Below the pieces are notes generated by a model. It did no database searches and was not told where the DNA came from. It saw only the letters and a program-made list of their open reading frames with translations. Of a stretch of 64,000 bases of DNA, positions 8,849-16,842 are shown piece after piece. The stretch's first letter is position 1; every line of letters starts with the position of its first letter. The position numbers and the translations under genes are program-made. Source of the stretch: Polaribacter sejongensis (GTDB lineage Bacteria; Bacteroidota; Bacteroidia; Flavobacteriales; Flavobacteriaceae); NCBI RefSeq assembly GCF_038024065.1, contig NZ_CP150667.1:3479501-3543500 (forward strand), given 5' to 3'.

Positions 8849-9550
8849 ATGTGTACAGTAAGTTATTTGCCTTTAGGAAATAATGATTTTATCTTAACTT
8901 CTAATAGAGATGAGACTCCACTAAGAAATACAATTCCACCCCAAAATTATATAGAAAATGGTGTTCAGTTAACGTATCCAAAAGACGAATTAGCTGGTGG
9001 AACTTGGATTGGTTTAAGTGATAAAAGTCGATTAGTTTGCCTTTTAAACGGTGGCTTTAAAATACATACTAGAAAGAGTTCTTATAAAATAAGTAGAGGT
9101 ATTATTGTCAAAAATATTTTATCTGCTGATGATGGAGTAGCTTATGTAAATAATTATGATTTTACAGAGATAGAACCTTTTACTTTAGTTTTGGTCGATT
9201 GGAAAAATCAATTAGAAACTTATGAATTGGTTTGGGATGGAAATACAAAACATTTTAATAAATTATTACAAGAACCTAAAATTTGGTCTTCATCTACTTT
9301 GTACACAGAAGAAATGAAGGAAATGAGGCAAGTTTGGTTTTCTAATTGGTTATTAGAAAATGATGAATTTCATCAAGAAAAAATAGTAGAATTTCATCAA
9401 AATGAGAATTTAGGAACTCTTGGTACTTCACCTAAAATGAAACGTGAATTTGTAGAAACGGTGAGTGTTACTTCTGTGAAAAAAGAAAAAAGTAATGTTA
9501 ATATTACTTATTTGGATGTTTTAAATCCTCTGAAAAGTAAAATATTATAA
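8849..9550 (+). CDS. NRDE (TANGO2-like) family protein
   Basis: A 233-residue cytoplasmic protein of the NRDE family (PF05742), named for the conserved Asn-Arg-Asp-Glu seen here at 19-22 in TSNRDE. It starts MCTVSY, with the Cys2 typical of the family; this decides the start at 8849 over the overlapping out-of-frame ATG at 8845. Other family marks are the LAGGTWIGL segment and a LNGG stretch. Eukaryotic TANGO2 is implicated in haem or lipid handling, and some bacterial homologues in haem trafficking; the role of this one is unknown. It lies between pruA and the lyase gene without an obvious operon partner. Confidence 0.85.
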   Translation: MCTVSYLPLGNNDFILTSNRDETPLRNTIPPQNYIENGVQLTYPKDELAGGTWIGLSDKSRLVCLLNGGFKIHTRKSSYKISRGIIVKNILSADDGVAYVNNYDFTEIEPFTLVLVDWKNQLETYELVWDGNTKHFNKLLQEPKIWSSSTLYTEEMKEMRQVWFSNWLLENDEFHQEKIVEFHQNENLGTLGTSPKMKREFVETVSVTSVKKEKSNVNITYLDVLNPLKSKIL

Positions 9551-9554
9551 TTTA

Positions 9555-9592
9555 TAAAATAAAACAGCTATCTAAGTTAGATAGCTGTTCTG
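9555..9592 (-). terminator. Terminator of the PL6 lyase gene
   Basis: Perfect 13-bp palindrome (AACAGCTATCTAA and TTAGATAGCTGTT, 1-nt centre) at 9563-9589. The T-rich tract follows it only on the minus strand (TTTATTTTAT), so it mainly serves the minus-strand gene but may also catch readthrough from the NRDE gene. Confidence 0.8.
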
Positions 9593-9609
9593 TAAAATAT
9601 TGCTTTTAA

Positions 9610-12270
9610 TTATTTTGCAATTAGTATTTTTTTAACTGCTTTTTGTTTTCCGTTATTTACTTCAATAAAATACAAACCTGCATTTAAAGAAGATACATCT
9701 ACCTTACCTATAGCATTATTGTTTTCTAATTTAGTTTCTAAAATTTTAGTTCCTAAAATAGAGTATACTTTAACTGTGTTAAAATCTGTTGAAGCTCTAT
9801 TGATGTATAACATATTATTAGTGATAGGGTTTGGATAAAACTCTAAACCTAGCTCTTCTGCTGAAGAAAAATCATTTATTCCTAAATTAGAAGAACCATA
9901 AAACTCTATTTCCGTAATGGCTGTCCAAGCACTTTCTCTTTTATCTGCAGTACTATTAAATCGTCCGAAACCTACTAATTTAACATAACGCGCTTCTGTA
10001 CTTACTTGATATTGATTAAATTCTGTAGTGCTTATAGCTGTTAACAGTAAATCACCTGAAGTAGGTAGTATCTTAGAAAAATCATCAGCATCTGTTCCTG
10101 TGTTAGAGACGTATATTTGAAATCCAAATGCGTCTGATTTATTGGTGGTGTTAAACTGAATTAAATTTAAAGTTTGTGAACTTCCTAAATCGTAAATAAC
10201 ATATTCTCCATCACCTTTGTAATCTCCAGAGATAATACTACCGTCATCTGCGGTCCATTCTGTATCTAAATCTTTGTCTAAGGAATTAGTAGCAAACTCA
10301 CTTTTAGAGCTATTTTCTTTAGAAAAAGAATGTATGGTTACTTTATCTGTAGCTAATCCGGTTCCTGTATTGATTAACTTGTACAAATCCGTTAAATCTG
10401 CACCTTCTTGCGTAATATTTAAAGTTCTTACAATATCATCTCCTCCAGCATCTTGTGTAAAAGTTACCGAACCGGTTCTGTTTGTAGTTTCTGTGTTTTT
10501 TGTTACTGTAACGGAAACAGTGGCGTTGCCGCTACCAGAAGTAATATCAATAGAAATCCAATCATTATTAGATACTGCTGTCCAGCTAACGTTCGCATTT
10601 ACAGAAACATCATTGCTTCCTGCGGCTGCAGTAAATGAAGGCATGCTACTTACTGTTAAAGATTCAATTACCTCAATTGTACAATCACCATCAAGAATAT
10701 TATTTCCTAAATTATCAGCAAAACAAGCCCCAATTCCATGTCCAACCATATCATCTGTTGCTGGTCTATAAGCTCCCATATCAGCTCCTTTTCCATCAGC
10801 ACCTGTTCCTGAAAACTTAAAAATCTCGCCATCTGTTGTAGCTGTAACTCCTGTTTCTTCAGAAAAACCTTCATTGGTTTCGCCTAAACTTGTACCTGTA
10901 TATACGTTTCCGGTGTAGGTTAATTTTGTACCTAAATTTGTGTAAGAAGTTTCAGTGTCGCCAGAAATAAGATTTGTTATATTCGGGTTATTAGCCGCGA
11001 AATAAATTAAGTTATTTGAAACTGTTCCTGTTGGATCTGTCGATCCTTTATCTGTGTTATAAAATAAAGGAGCATTTGTATTTACAATTGAATTATTAGA
11101 AACAATAATATTTTCAGTTTTTTGGTATCCATTAGATACACCTGTAGCAGTACAATCAACAGAGTTATTATCAGATCCTCCTATAAATGTTATTCCATTA
11201 TTCCATTTAGCTTGATCAAGAACTGTAACACAATCTTGAATATAGTTGTTGGTAATTGTATGGTCGCTATCTGTTATTCTAATTCCACCAGTACCGTCAA
11301 CTCCTTCTCCTAAAAAGTAATTGCCATCTACAGTTGCATTAGAGCCATGTCTAAGTACTAACGAGCCTCTAGATCTTCTAAATGTATTGTTTGTGTACGT
11401 ATTGTTTTTACTTTTATTTGTAATAATTTCATTTTCACCATCGGCTTGTACAAAATAGTTATTACTAACAATAGCGCCACTATTTATATTTTGATATTCA
11501 CTGGTACCAATACGAATCGTTTCACTATCTCCAGCATTACTTTTACTAGCATCCATTTTTTCAAAATTATAGAAATAGTTATTCATAATTTTATGTCCTA
11601 CTAAATCACAACGAGTATTTATGGATTCAAACCCATTATCTGGTTCACCGTCTTCTGGTTCATCATAAGGAGGTGCCCAAGCATTATAGGCGTACTCTGC
11701 TAATACAATTGCACCTGCACTAGATTTATTAAAAAAAGAACAATTAATTACGGTATTATAAGTTCCGAATAAAACGATCCATCTATGTTTTGTAATCGAT
11801 CCATCTTCTATATCATCAGCAAGATCATCTGGTTCTATCTGTAAACCATCAATTACACAGTTCTGAATTGTACTATGATGCGCAAGGTCGTAACCATTTC
11901 TAAATTCTATAAAGTTACTAGCTCCGTAACCTCCTTTCCAATGAAAACCATCTACTACTAGATATTCACCAGTAGCAACTTTTACACCGTCTTCTGTTTC
12001 ACCGCCGATAGTTAATCTAGGTCCTCTGGTAAAAATTACACCACCAGGAGTTTCAGCTCTTAAAGTAACAGGGTTTTCTGCAGTACCAGATCCCAGAAAC
12101 CTTATTCTTTCGTCTGTATCATAAGTTCCATTTTTTAAAATAATGACATCTCCGGCTTCGTAGAGTACATTTCTTACGTCTTCCGGATCGTCAATGTTAT
12201 ACGTCGTCTGGGAGGTAGAAATTTGTGTGATTAATAAAAGTAGTGCTGCTAAAAAATACTTTTTGTTCAT
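9610..12270 (-). CDS. Secreted PL6 (chondroitinase B-like) polysaccharide lyase with BACON, discoidin and T9SS sorting domains; likely alginate lyase
   Basis: An 886-residue exported enzyme. Signal peptide 1-20 (ending STS|Q). The catalytic domain (about 23-500) is a right-handed beta-helix of the chondroitinase B/PL6 family: the Lys in EIITNKS (Lys286) and the Arg in LVLRHGS (Arg307) fit the family's catalytic Lys/Arg pair. A BACON-like domain (about 525-620), an F5/8 discoidin-type (CBM32-like) domain (about 645-790) and a T9SS type A sorting domain (last ~75 residues, FYPNP, GLYFIEV, KKILIAK) follow. PL6 enzymes of marine flavobacteria mostly cleave alginate, so that is the best guess. Unlike a full polysaccharide utilisation locus, no SusC/SusD pair adjoins it. 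The promoter overlaps operator-like palindromes, suggesting substrate induction. Confidence 0.87.
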   Translation of the reverse strand: MNKKYFLAALLLLITQISTSQTTYNIDDPEDVRNVLYEAGDVIILKNGTYDTDERIRFLGSGTAENPVTLRAETPGGVIFTRGPRLTIGGETEDGVKVATGEYLVVDGFHWKGGYGASNFIEFRNGYDLAHHSTIQNCVIDGLQIEPDDLADDIEDGSITKHRWIVLFGTYNTVINCSFFNKSSAGAIVLAEYAYNAWAPPYDEPEDGEPDNGFESINTRCDLVGHKIMNNYFYNFEKMDASKSNAGDSETIRIGTSEYQNINSGAIVSNNYFVQADGENEIITNKSKNNTYTNNTFRRSRGSLVLRHGSNATVDGNYFLGEGVDGTGGIRITDSDHTITNNYIQDCVTVLDQAKWNNGITFIGGSDNNSVDCTATGVSNGYQKTENIIVSNNSIVNTNAPLFYNTDKGSTDPTGTVSNNLIYFAANNPNITNLISGDTETSYTNLGTKLTYTGNVYTGTSLGETNEGFSEETGVTATTDGEIFKFSGTGADGKGADMGAYRPATDDMVGHGIGACFADNLGNNILDGDCTIEVIESLTVSSMPSFTAAAGSNDVSVNANVSWTAVSNNDWISIDITSGSGNATVSVTVTKNTETTNRTGSVTFTQDAGGDDIVRTLNITQEGADLTDLYKLINTGTGLATDKVTIHSFSKENSSKSEFATNSLDKDLDTEWTADDGSIISGDYKGDGEYVIYDLGSSQTLNLIQFNTTNKSDAFGFQIYVSNTGTDADDFSKILPTSGDLLLTAISTTEFNQYQVSTEARYVKLVGFGRFNSTADKRESAWTAITEIEFYGSSNLGINDFSSAEELGLEFYPNPITNNMLYINRASTDFNTVKVYSILGTKILETKLENNNAIGKVDVSSLNAGLYFIEVNNGKQKAVKKILIAK

Positions 12271-12297
12271 GTTAATTGCTGTTTAATATTAATAATA

Positions 12298-12324
12298 TTT
12301 GGTAAACCAGTTTGGTAAACCAAA
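12298..12324. promoter_or_regulatory. Paired operator-like palindromes upstream of the lyase gene
   Basis: Two copies of TTTGGTAAACCA (12298-12309 and 12311-12322), centres 13 bp apart. Each is an inverted repeat TGGT-2 nt-ACCA; the copy at 12311-12324 extends to 6-bp arms TTTGGT/ACCAAA. The pair abuts and overlaps the -7 box, the place expected for a repressor site. Confidence 0.55.
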
Positions 12325-12351
12325 TGTAGTGAATTAAACATCTGAAAACAA
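12321..12351 (-). promoter_or_regulatory. Promoter of the PL6 lyase gene
   Basis: Minus strand: TTG (12351-12349), 20-nt spacer, TACATTTG (12328-12321). Both elements and the spacing fit the Bacteroidota TTG-N17-23-TAnnTTTG pattern. The start codon lies 50 nt downstream. Confidence 0.55.
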
Positions 12352-12417
12352 GACGTTTGTTTTGTGTGAGGGTATTAATGATTAATTGTTAAGAAGAAAG
12401 GGAATTTGCTGAAGAAA

Positions 12418-12437
12418 CTTTATACAAAAGTATAAAG
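12418..12437 (-). terminator. Weak AT-rich hairpin downstream of the DUF3667 gene
   Basis: Perfect 8-bp stem CTTTATAC/GTATAAAG with an AAAA loop, 36 nt past the DUF3667 stop codon. It has few G-C pairs and only a short T-rich tail on the minus strand, so terminator function is uncertain. Confidence 0.35.
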
Positions 12438-12473
12438 CTTAAAGGATTTTTATAGAAAATGTAACATTTAGAT

Positions 12474-13547
12474 CTAAAATAATGCAAAAGCAATAAAGGA
12501 AATAAAAACAACGCCTAGTGAAGTAAAAATCATAAATAAAACATTTGCAAATACGTATTTAAATAATGTTTTAATAAAGCTTTGTTCGTAGAAGTTTTTC
12601 ATTGCTAAAAATAAATACAATAAAAAAAGCAATAAAAATAAACCTGTATAACTGTCTGTTTCTATAAAGATGTTTAGAATATAAAAAATTGAAAGTAGCA
12701 AGAAAAAGAGGGTTTGCGTATGGAAAACAAATATTAAATGTTCTACATAGGTAAACTTACTTCGTATGTAAATAAATTTTAAAAAGAGTGTAAATAAGGG
12801 TAATAGTATAAATAACGCAATTGAAGAGTAAGAAAGAAATTGCTTTTTTAACTTTTTGGAAACTGTGCTATCTGTATAAATAGTATTTATTAACTGAGAC
12901 CTAGAATACCAAAATTTATTTGAAAAACTTTTATCTATTTTTAAACTATCTAAAGCATCATCTACATACAGGTTAGGGTGCTGTTTTTGAAACTTCAGCA
13001 TTTTAACTATTTTTATTTCTTTGCCACCAACTTTAAGGAATGGCATTTTAGAAATAGTATCTTTAATAGCGGTTAATGTGGAATCTGTTTCTTTTAAATT
13101 TAAGATAGAATCCTTTTTTTGATCTTCTTTTAAATTGAGGTTTATAGCATTAAAAATATCCGTATTGTTCGGGTTTTTTCCATTTCTAAAATTATTAAAA
13201 TCGTTATAGCTATCTGTAATACCTATAATTAAAAAGAAGATAACAGAAACAGTTAAGTAGAATTTAAAAGGGTTAGAATAGCGTTGTCTTTTCCCTGCAA
13301 TGTAATTTTTAGAAACTTCTCCAGGTCTTATTAAAAGTGGGATTAATGTTTTCCAAAATTTAGCATCAAAATTAAACAAGCCATTAAATAAATGATGAAT
13401 AAAGCTGTAAAAAGTAATTCTATTTCCTTTATTCTCCTGGCCACAATCTGGACAAAATTTTTCATGTCCACTAAAAGGATGCCCACAGTTTAAACATGCA
13501 GGGTCTTTTATAATAATTGTTTTCTTTTTAGATTTGGTTAGTTTAAT
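12474..13547 (-). CDS. DUF3667 membrane protein with N-terminal zinc ribbon, apparently starting at a non-canonical codon
   Basis: DUF3667 family membrane protein. A TTG at 13379 would give 301 residues, but the same frame continues upstream and encodes a complete zinc ribbon: CLNCGHPFSGHEKFCPDCGQ, the usual N-terminus of this family, then RITFYSFIHHLFNG leading into LFNFDAKFWKT. Between the in-frame stop inside apaG and the ribbon there is no ATG, GTG or TTG; the best candidate start is ATT at 13547, overlapping the apaG stop by 10 nt and giving 357 residues. Three to four hydrophobic segments occupy the C-terminal half (for example SSIALFILLPLFTLFLKF), with a soluble loop (about 135-240) between the first and second. 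Function unknown; it probably forms an operon with apaG. The start, not the family, is the uncertain point. Confidence 0.72.
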   Translation of the reverse strand: MKLTKSKKKTIIIKDPACLNCGHPFSGHEKFCPDCGQENKGNRITFYSFIHHLFNGLFNFDAKFWKTLIPLLIRPGEVSKNYIAGKRQRYSNPFKFYLTVSVIFFLIIGITDSYNDFNNFRNGKNPNNTDIFNAINLNLKEDQKKDSILNLKETDSTLTAIKDTISKMPFLKVGGKEIKIVKMLKFQKQHPNLYVDDALDSLKIDKSFSNKFWYSRSQLINTIYTDSTVSKKLKKQFLSYSSIALFILLPLFTLFLKFIYIRSKFTYVEHLIFVFHTQTLFFLLLSIFYILNIFIETDSYTGLFLLLFLLYLFLAMKNFYEQSFIKTLFKYVFANVLFMIFTSLGVVFISFIAFALF

Positions 13548-13924
13548 GTTGATTGGGTGGTGAGTTGAAAGGTTGGTATAATTACTTTAAATTGTTCAAA
13601 AGTTTCTAGGTTTATCATGGTATAAAACCCTTTCATAGCCCCAATGTTGGATTCTAAGAAACAACCAGAACCATACTTATATATGTCGTTTGGTTTTAAA
13701 GTTGGTGTTTGTCCTACAACACCTTCTCCACTTACAATTTCTGTGTTATTAAGTGTATCAAAAATTGTCCAAAATCGATCTGTTAGTTTTACAGTTTCGG
13801 TAGATTTATTTTCAATAGTAATTATATACCCAAAAATGTGGTGCAGTCTGTTGTTTCTATAATTTGTGCCTTTGTATTTAGTATCAACAGAAATTTTTAT
13901 GCCTTTTGTAATTTGGTTTATCAT
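13538..13924 (-). CDS. apaG: ApaG domain protein
   Basis: A 128-residue cytoplasmic protein matching ApaG (PF04379): N-terminal TKGIKISVDTKYKGT, HHIFGYIITIENKS, a LTDRFWTIFD strand, the glycine-rich VSGEGVVGQTPTLKPND loop and YKYGSGCFLESNIGAMKGFY. This is nearly the full family length. ApaG proteins have an Fn3-like fold; mutants in enterobacteria show cobalt/magnesium phenotypes, and F-box relatives exist in eukaryotes, but the biochemical role is unsettled. Its stop codon overlaps the presumed start of the downstream DUF3667 gene. Confidence 0.9.
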   Translation of the reverse strand: MINQITKGIKISVDTKYKGTNYRNNRLHHIFGYIITIENKSTETVKLTDRFWTIFDTLNNTEIVSGEGVVGQTPTLKPNDIYKYGSGCFLESNIGAMKGFYTMINLETFEQFKVIIPTFQLTTQSTLN

Positions 13925-14089
13925 TGATAGTAAATGTAGTTTTTTTGATTTTAAATTACAAATGATTTTTAATCTGATTTATGTTTTTTTCAATTATAGT
14001 ACATATATGATTGGTTTTCTCATAAACAACTTTTATAAAATCTAAATATTCCTAGATAGGAGCTACTCTGTTATTCTTTTTAGTTTTTT

Positions 14090-14179
14090 GTGTAATACAT
14101 TTTCTTATTATGGATGCTCTTCTATCTCAAATTGTGTAAAGTTTACTCATTTACACTATTAATTACACATGTTTTACAC
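14090..14179. promoter_or_regulatory. Cluster of GTGTAAW half-sites upstream of the PepSY-like array
   Basis: In the 401-bp gap between apaG and the array there are five GTGTAAA/T words: 14090-14096 and 14134-14140 on the plus strand, and 14150-14156, 14162-14168 and 14173-14179 in reverse. Two of them form the palindrome GTGTAAA-9 nt-TTTACAC. They lie about 150-235 bp before the first gene, a distance usual for binding sites of sigma-54 enhancer proteins. Nothing else is recognised in this gap apart from a poor sigma-54-like string (TGGCAT ... TTTCT) at 14268-14283. Confidence 0.4.
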
Positions 14180-14325
14180 GGATTAATTAAAGTGGTATAA
14201 AAGTGTTTAAATATTAAGTAATTGTTTTTCAGTGTTTTACTAGTGATTGTTGCAAGGTGATTCTACATGGCATATTTATTTCTATATACTAATCAGAAAT
14301 AATAACAACCTTAAAAACTTATATC

Positions 14326-14655
14326 ATGAAAAAATTAATTTTTACAGTAGCAGTAGCAATTTTATCAAGTGGAGTTTCAATCTCAGCAGCAAACATTAAC
14401 AATAGTAATCATTCTGATGAAGTAATTGTAATGACAATTAATGAAGACTTTAAAGAAGTTGCTTTAGAAGATTTGCCAGAAGCAGTAGGTAATGCAATTT
14501 TAAAAGATTATGCAACGGCTGTTGTTGGTAAAGCATATGTAAACGAAAGTGAGCAATATAAAATTGAACTTACTATTGATGAAACTGAAAGTGTAGTTTA
14601 TGTAGACAAAGAAGGTAATTGGTTAAAAGAGGGTGATGTTGTAGTAACTGAATAA
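14326..14655 (+). CDS. PepSY-like exported protein, array copy 1
   Basis: A 109-residue protein with a Sec signal peptide (cleavage after about residue 21, SISA|ANIN). The mature part has the PepSY-like (PF11396, DUF2874) pattern: an ED-LPEAV helix, a YATAVVGKAY strand, SEQYKIELT and VVYVDKEGNWL. It is the most divergent of the first six copies in its leader (MKKLIFTVAVAIL) and follows the only long upstream region, so the array promoter probably lies before it. Predicted periplasmic. The function of PepSY-like proteins is not established; inhibition of proteases or sensing at the envelope is speculation. Family call good, role unknown. Confidence 0.8.
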   Translation: MKKLIFTVAVAILSSGVSISAANINNSNHSDEVIVMTINEDFKEVALEDLPEAVGNAILKDYATAVVGKAYVNESEQYKIELTIDETESVVYVDKEGNWLKEGDVVVTE

Positions 14656-14749
14656 GATTACAATATTGTTACAAAGTAGTTACAGGTATAAGGATCTTTA
14701 ATTACAAATTTTAAAATATCAAATTATAAATAATTAAAAACATACAATC

Positions 14750-15079
14750 ATGAGAAAATTAATTTTAACAGTAACCGTAGCACTTTTAACAAGTGGAGTA
14801 TCAGTATTTGCAGCAAACAATATCAATATTAACAATGCAGATGAAATTGTTGTTGTAGTAACCAATGATGATTTTAAAGAAATTTCAGCAAAGGAATTAC
14901 CAGAAGCAGTTTCTAATGCAATTATGAAAAACTTTCCATCAGCTACAGTTAACAAACTATATGTAAATGGTAGCGAGCAATATAAAATTGATCTTACTAT
15001 TGATGAAACTGACGCTGTAGTTTATGCAGACAAAGATGGAAATTGGATAGAAGAAGGTGATGTTGTAGTAAAGGAGTAA
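14750..15079 (+). CDS. PepSY-like exported protein, array copy 2
   Basis: A 109-residue paralogue with signal peptide MRKLILTVTVALLTSGVSVFA followed by ANNININ. The mature domain carries KELPEAVSNAIMKNFPSAT, VNGSEQYKIDLT and YADKDGNWIEEGD. It has the same layout as copy 1, but its leader is of the type shared by copies 2-7. The 94-bp gap before it contains the spacer word GGATCTTTAATTAC that recurs between other copies; no separate promoter box is visible. Confidence 0.8.
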   Translation: MRKLILTVTVALLTSGVSVFAANNININNADEIVVVVTNDDFKEISAKELPEAVSNAIMKNFPSATVNKLYVNGSEQYKIDLTIDETDAVVYADKDGNWIEEGDVVVKE

Positions 15080-15181
15080 AGTTATAATAGTCTATAAAAG
15101 TAAAGTAGTTGTAGGTCTTAGGATCTTTAGTTTATAAATAGTAAATCTTAAAGTAATTAATAATTTAAAAAACATATAACC

Positions 15182-15514
15182 ATGAGAAAATTAGTTTTAA
15201 CAGTAACCGTAGCACTTTTAACAAGTGGAGTATCAGTATTTGCAGCCAACAATATCAATACAAACAATGTAGATGAAATTGTAGTTGTAGTAACCAATGA
15301 CGATTTTAAAGAAATTAGCGTAAAAGAATTACCAGCAGCGGTTTCTAGTGCAATTGTAAAAGATTTTGGAACAGCAACAGCTATAAAAGCATATGTAAAC
15401 GGAAGTGAGCAATATAAATTTGAACTTACTTTAAATGGAGAAGAAAAGGTAGTTTATGCAGATAAAGAAGGGAATTGGTTAGAAGAAGCCGATGTTGTAA
15501 CAGCGGAACAATAG
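15182..15514 (+). CDS. PepSY-like exported protein, array copy 3
   Basis: A 110-residue paralogue. The mature part is almost the same as that of copy 4 (KELPAAVSSAIVKDFGTATA, YKFELTLNGEEKVVYADKEG), while the signal peptide and its DNA match copy 2. This mosaic pattern suggests unequal crossing-over or gene conversion between neighbours. It ends with the TAEQ tail found only in copies 3 and 4. Confidence 0.8.
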   Translation: MRKLVLTVTVALLTSGVSVFAANNINTNNVDEIVVVVTNDDFKEISVKELPAAVSSAIVKDFGTATAIKAYVNGSEQYKFELTLNGEEKVVYADKEGNWLEEADVVTAEQ

Positions 15515-15592
15515 ACTGTATTCGTCTAGAAAAATATTCAATCATAAAATATTCAATCATAAAATAATTAATAATATAAAAAATATAAAATC

Positions 15593-15925
15593 ATGAGAAA
15601 ATTAGTTTTAACATTAACCGTAGCAGTTTTAACAAGTGGAGCAACAGTATTTGCAGCAAACGATATCAATACCAATAATGTAGACGAAATTGTAGTTGTA
15701 GTAAGTAATGACGATTTTAAAGAAATTAGCGTAAAAGAATTACCAGCAGCGGTTTCTAGCGCAATTGTAAAAGATTTTGGAACAGCAACAGCTATTAAAG
15801 CATATGTAAACGGAAGTGAGCAATATAAATTTGAACTTACTTTAGATGGAGAAGAAAAGGTAGTTTATGCAGATAAAGAAGGAAATTGGTTAGAAGAAGC
15901 CGATGTTGTAACAGGGGAACAATAG
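15593..15925 (+). CDS. PepSY-like exported protein, array copy 4
   Basis: A 110-residue paralogue. The leader MRKLVLTLTVAVLTSGATVFA is shared with copies 5-7, while the mature domain is nearly identical to copy 3, differing at only a few residues (such as TLDG for TLNG). The spacer before it contains a short internal direct duplication of ATAAAATATTCAATC. Predicted periplasmic. Confidence 0.8.
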   Translation: MRKLVLTLTVAVLTSGATVFAANDINTNNVDEIVVVVSNDDFKEISVKELPAAVSSAIVKDFGTATAIKAYVNGSEQYKFELTLDGEEKVVYADKEGNWLEEADVVTGEQ

Positions 15926-15986
15926 ACTGTATTCGTCTAGAAAATATTCAATCATAAAATAATTAATAATATAAAAATATAAAATC

Positions 15987-16316
15987 ATGAGAAAATTAGT
16001 TTTAACATTAACCGTAGCAGCTTTAACAAGTGGAGCAACAGTATTTGCAGCAAACGATATCAATACTAACAATGTAGACGAAATTGTAGTTGTAGTAAGT
16101 AATGACGATTTTAAAGAAATTACATTAGAAGAATTACCAGAAGCAGTTTCTAACGCAGTCTTAAAAGATTTTCCAACAGCTACTGTTGTAAAAGCGTACG
16201 TAAACGGCAGTGAGCAATATAAAATAGAATTGACTACTGATGGAACTGAAAGCGTTGTTTACGCTGATAAAGATGGAAATTGGTTAGAAGAATCTGATGT
16301 TGTAGTAGTAGAGTAA
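15987..16316 (+). CDS. PepSY-like exported protein, array copy 5
   Basis: A 109-residue paralogue forming a near-identical pair with copy 6: LEELPEAVSNAVLKDFPTAT, YKIELTTDGTESVVYADKDG, then EESDVVVVE. Only 61 bp separate it from copy 4, the shortest spacer in the array. The signal peptide is the copy 4-7 type, with mature sequence starting AND. Confidence 0.8.
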   Translation: MRKLVLTLTVAALTSGATVFAANDINTNNVDEIVVVVSNDDFKEITLEELPEAVSNAVLKDFPTATVVKAYVNGSEQYKIELTTDGTESVVYADKDGNWLEESDVVVVE

Positions 16317-16419
16317 AGTTCGATTCATAAAAAAAAAGTAACACAATTATAGGCCTAAGGGATCTTTAATTATCACACATTCAATCATAAAATAATTAAA
16401 AATATAAAAATATAAAATC

Positions 16420-16749
16420 ATGAGAAAATTAGTTTTAACATTAACCGTAGCAGTTTTAACAAGTGGAGCAACAGTATTTGCAGCAAACGATATCAACACC
16501 AATAATGTAGACGAAATTGTAGTTGTAGTAAGCAATGAAGATTTTAAAGAAATTACATTAGAAGAATTACCAGAAGCAGTTTCTAACGCAATTTTAAAAG
16601 ATTTTCCAACAGCTACTGTTGTAAAAGCTTATGTAAACGGCAGTGAGCAGTATAAAATAGAATTGACTACTGATGGAACTGAAAGTGTAGTTTACGCTGA
16701 TAAAGATGGAAATTGGTTAGAAGAATCTGATGTTGTAGTAGTAGAGTAA
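16420..16749 (+). CDS. PepSY-like exported protein, array copy 6
   Basis: A 109-residue paralogue differing from copy 5 by very few residues (for example NEDF for NDDF and NAIL for NAVL). The preceding and following spacers are also near-identical to each other (TAACACAATTATAGG, GGGATCTTTAATTATC), so gene plus spacer was duplicated as one unit. Confidence 0.8.
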   Translation: MRKLVLTLTVAVLTSGATVFAANDINTNNVDEIVVVVSNEDFKEITLEELPEAVSNAILKDFPTATVVKAYVNGSEQYKIELTTDGTESVVYADKDGNWLEESDVVVVE

Positions 16750-16842
16750 TTCTGATTCATAAAAAAAAGTAACACAATTATAGGTCTAAGGGATCTTTAA
16801 TTATCACACATTCAATCATAAAATAATCAAAAATATAAAATC

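Noticed and set aside
10274..10771. 165-codon plus-strand ORF opposite the lyase gene
   Set aside because: Antisense to the BACON/discoidin coding part; no recognisable domain or signal.
9610..12270. Call as chondroitinase B proper
   Set aside because: The family fold and catalytic Lys/Arg fit, but PL6 members of marine flavobacteria act mainly on alginate and no glycosaminoglycan genes adjoin; substrate left as likely alginate.
14268..14283. Firm call of a sigma-54 promoter before the array
   Set aside because: The -24 half fits (TGGCA) but the -12 half lacks the invariant GC (TTTC instead of TTGC), so it is mentioned only as weak support.
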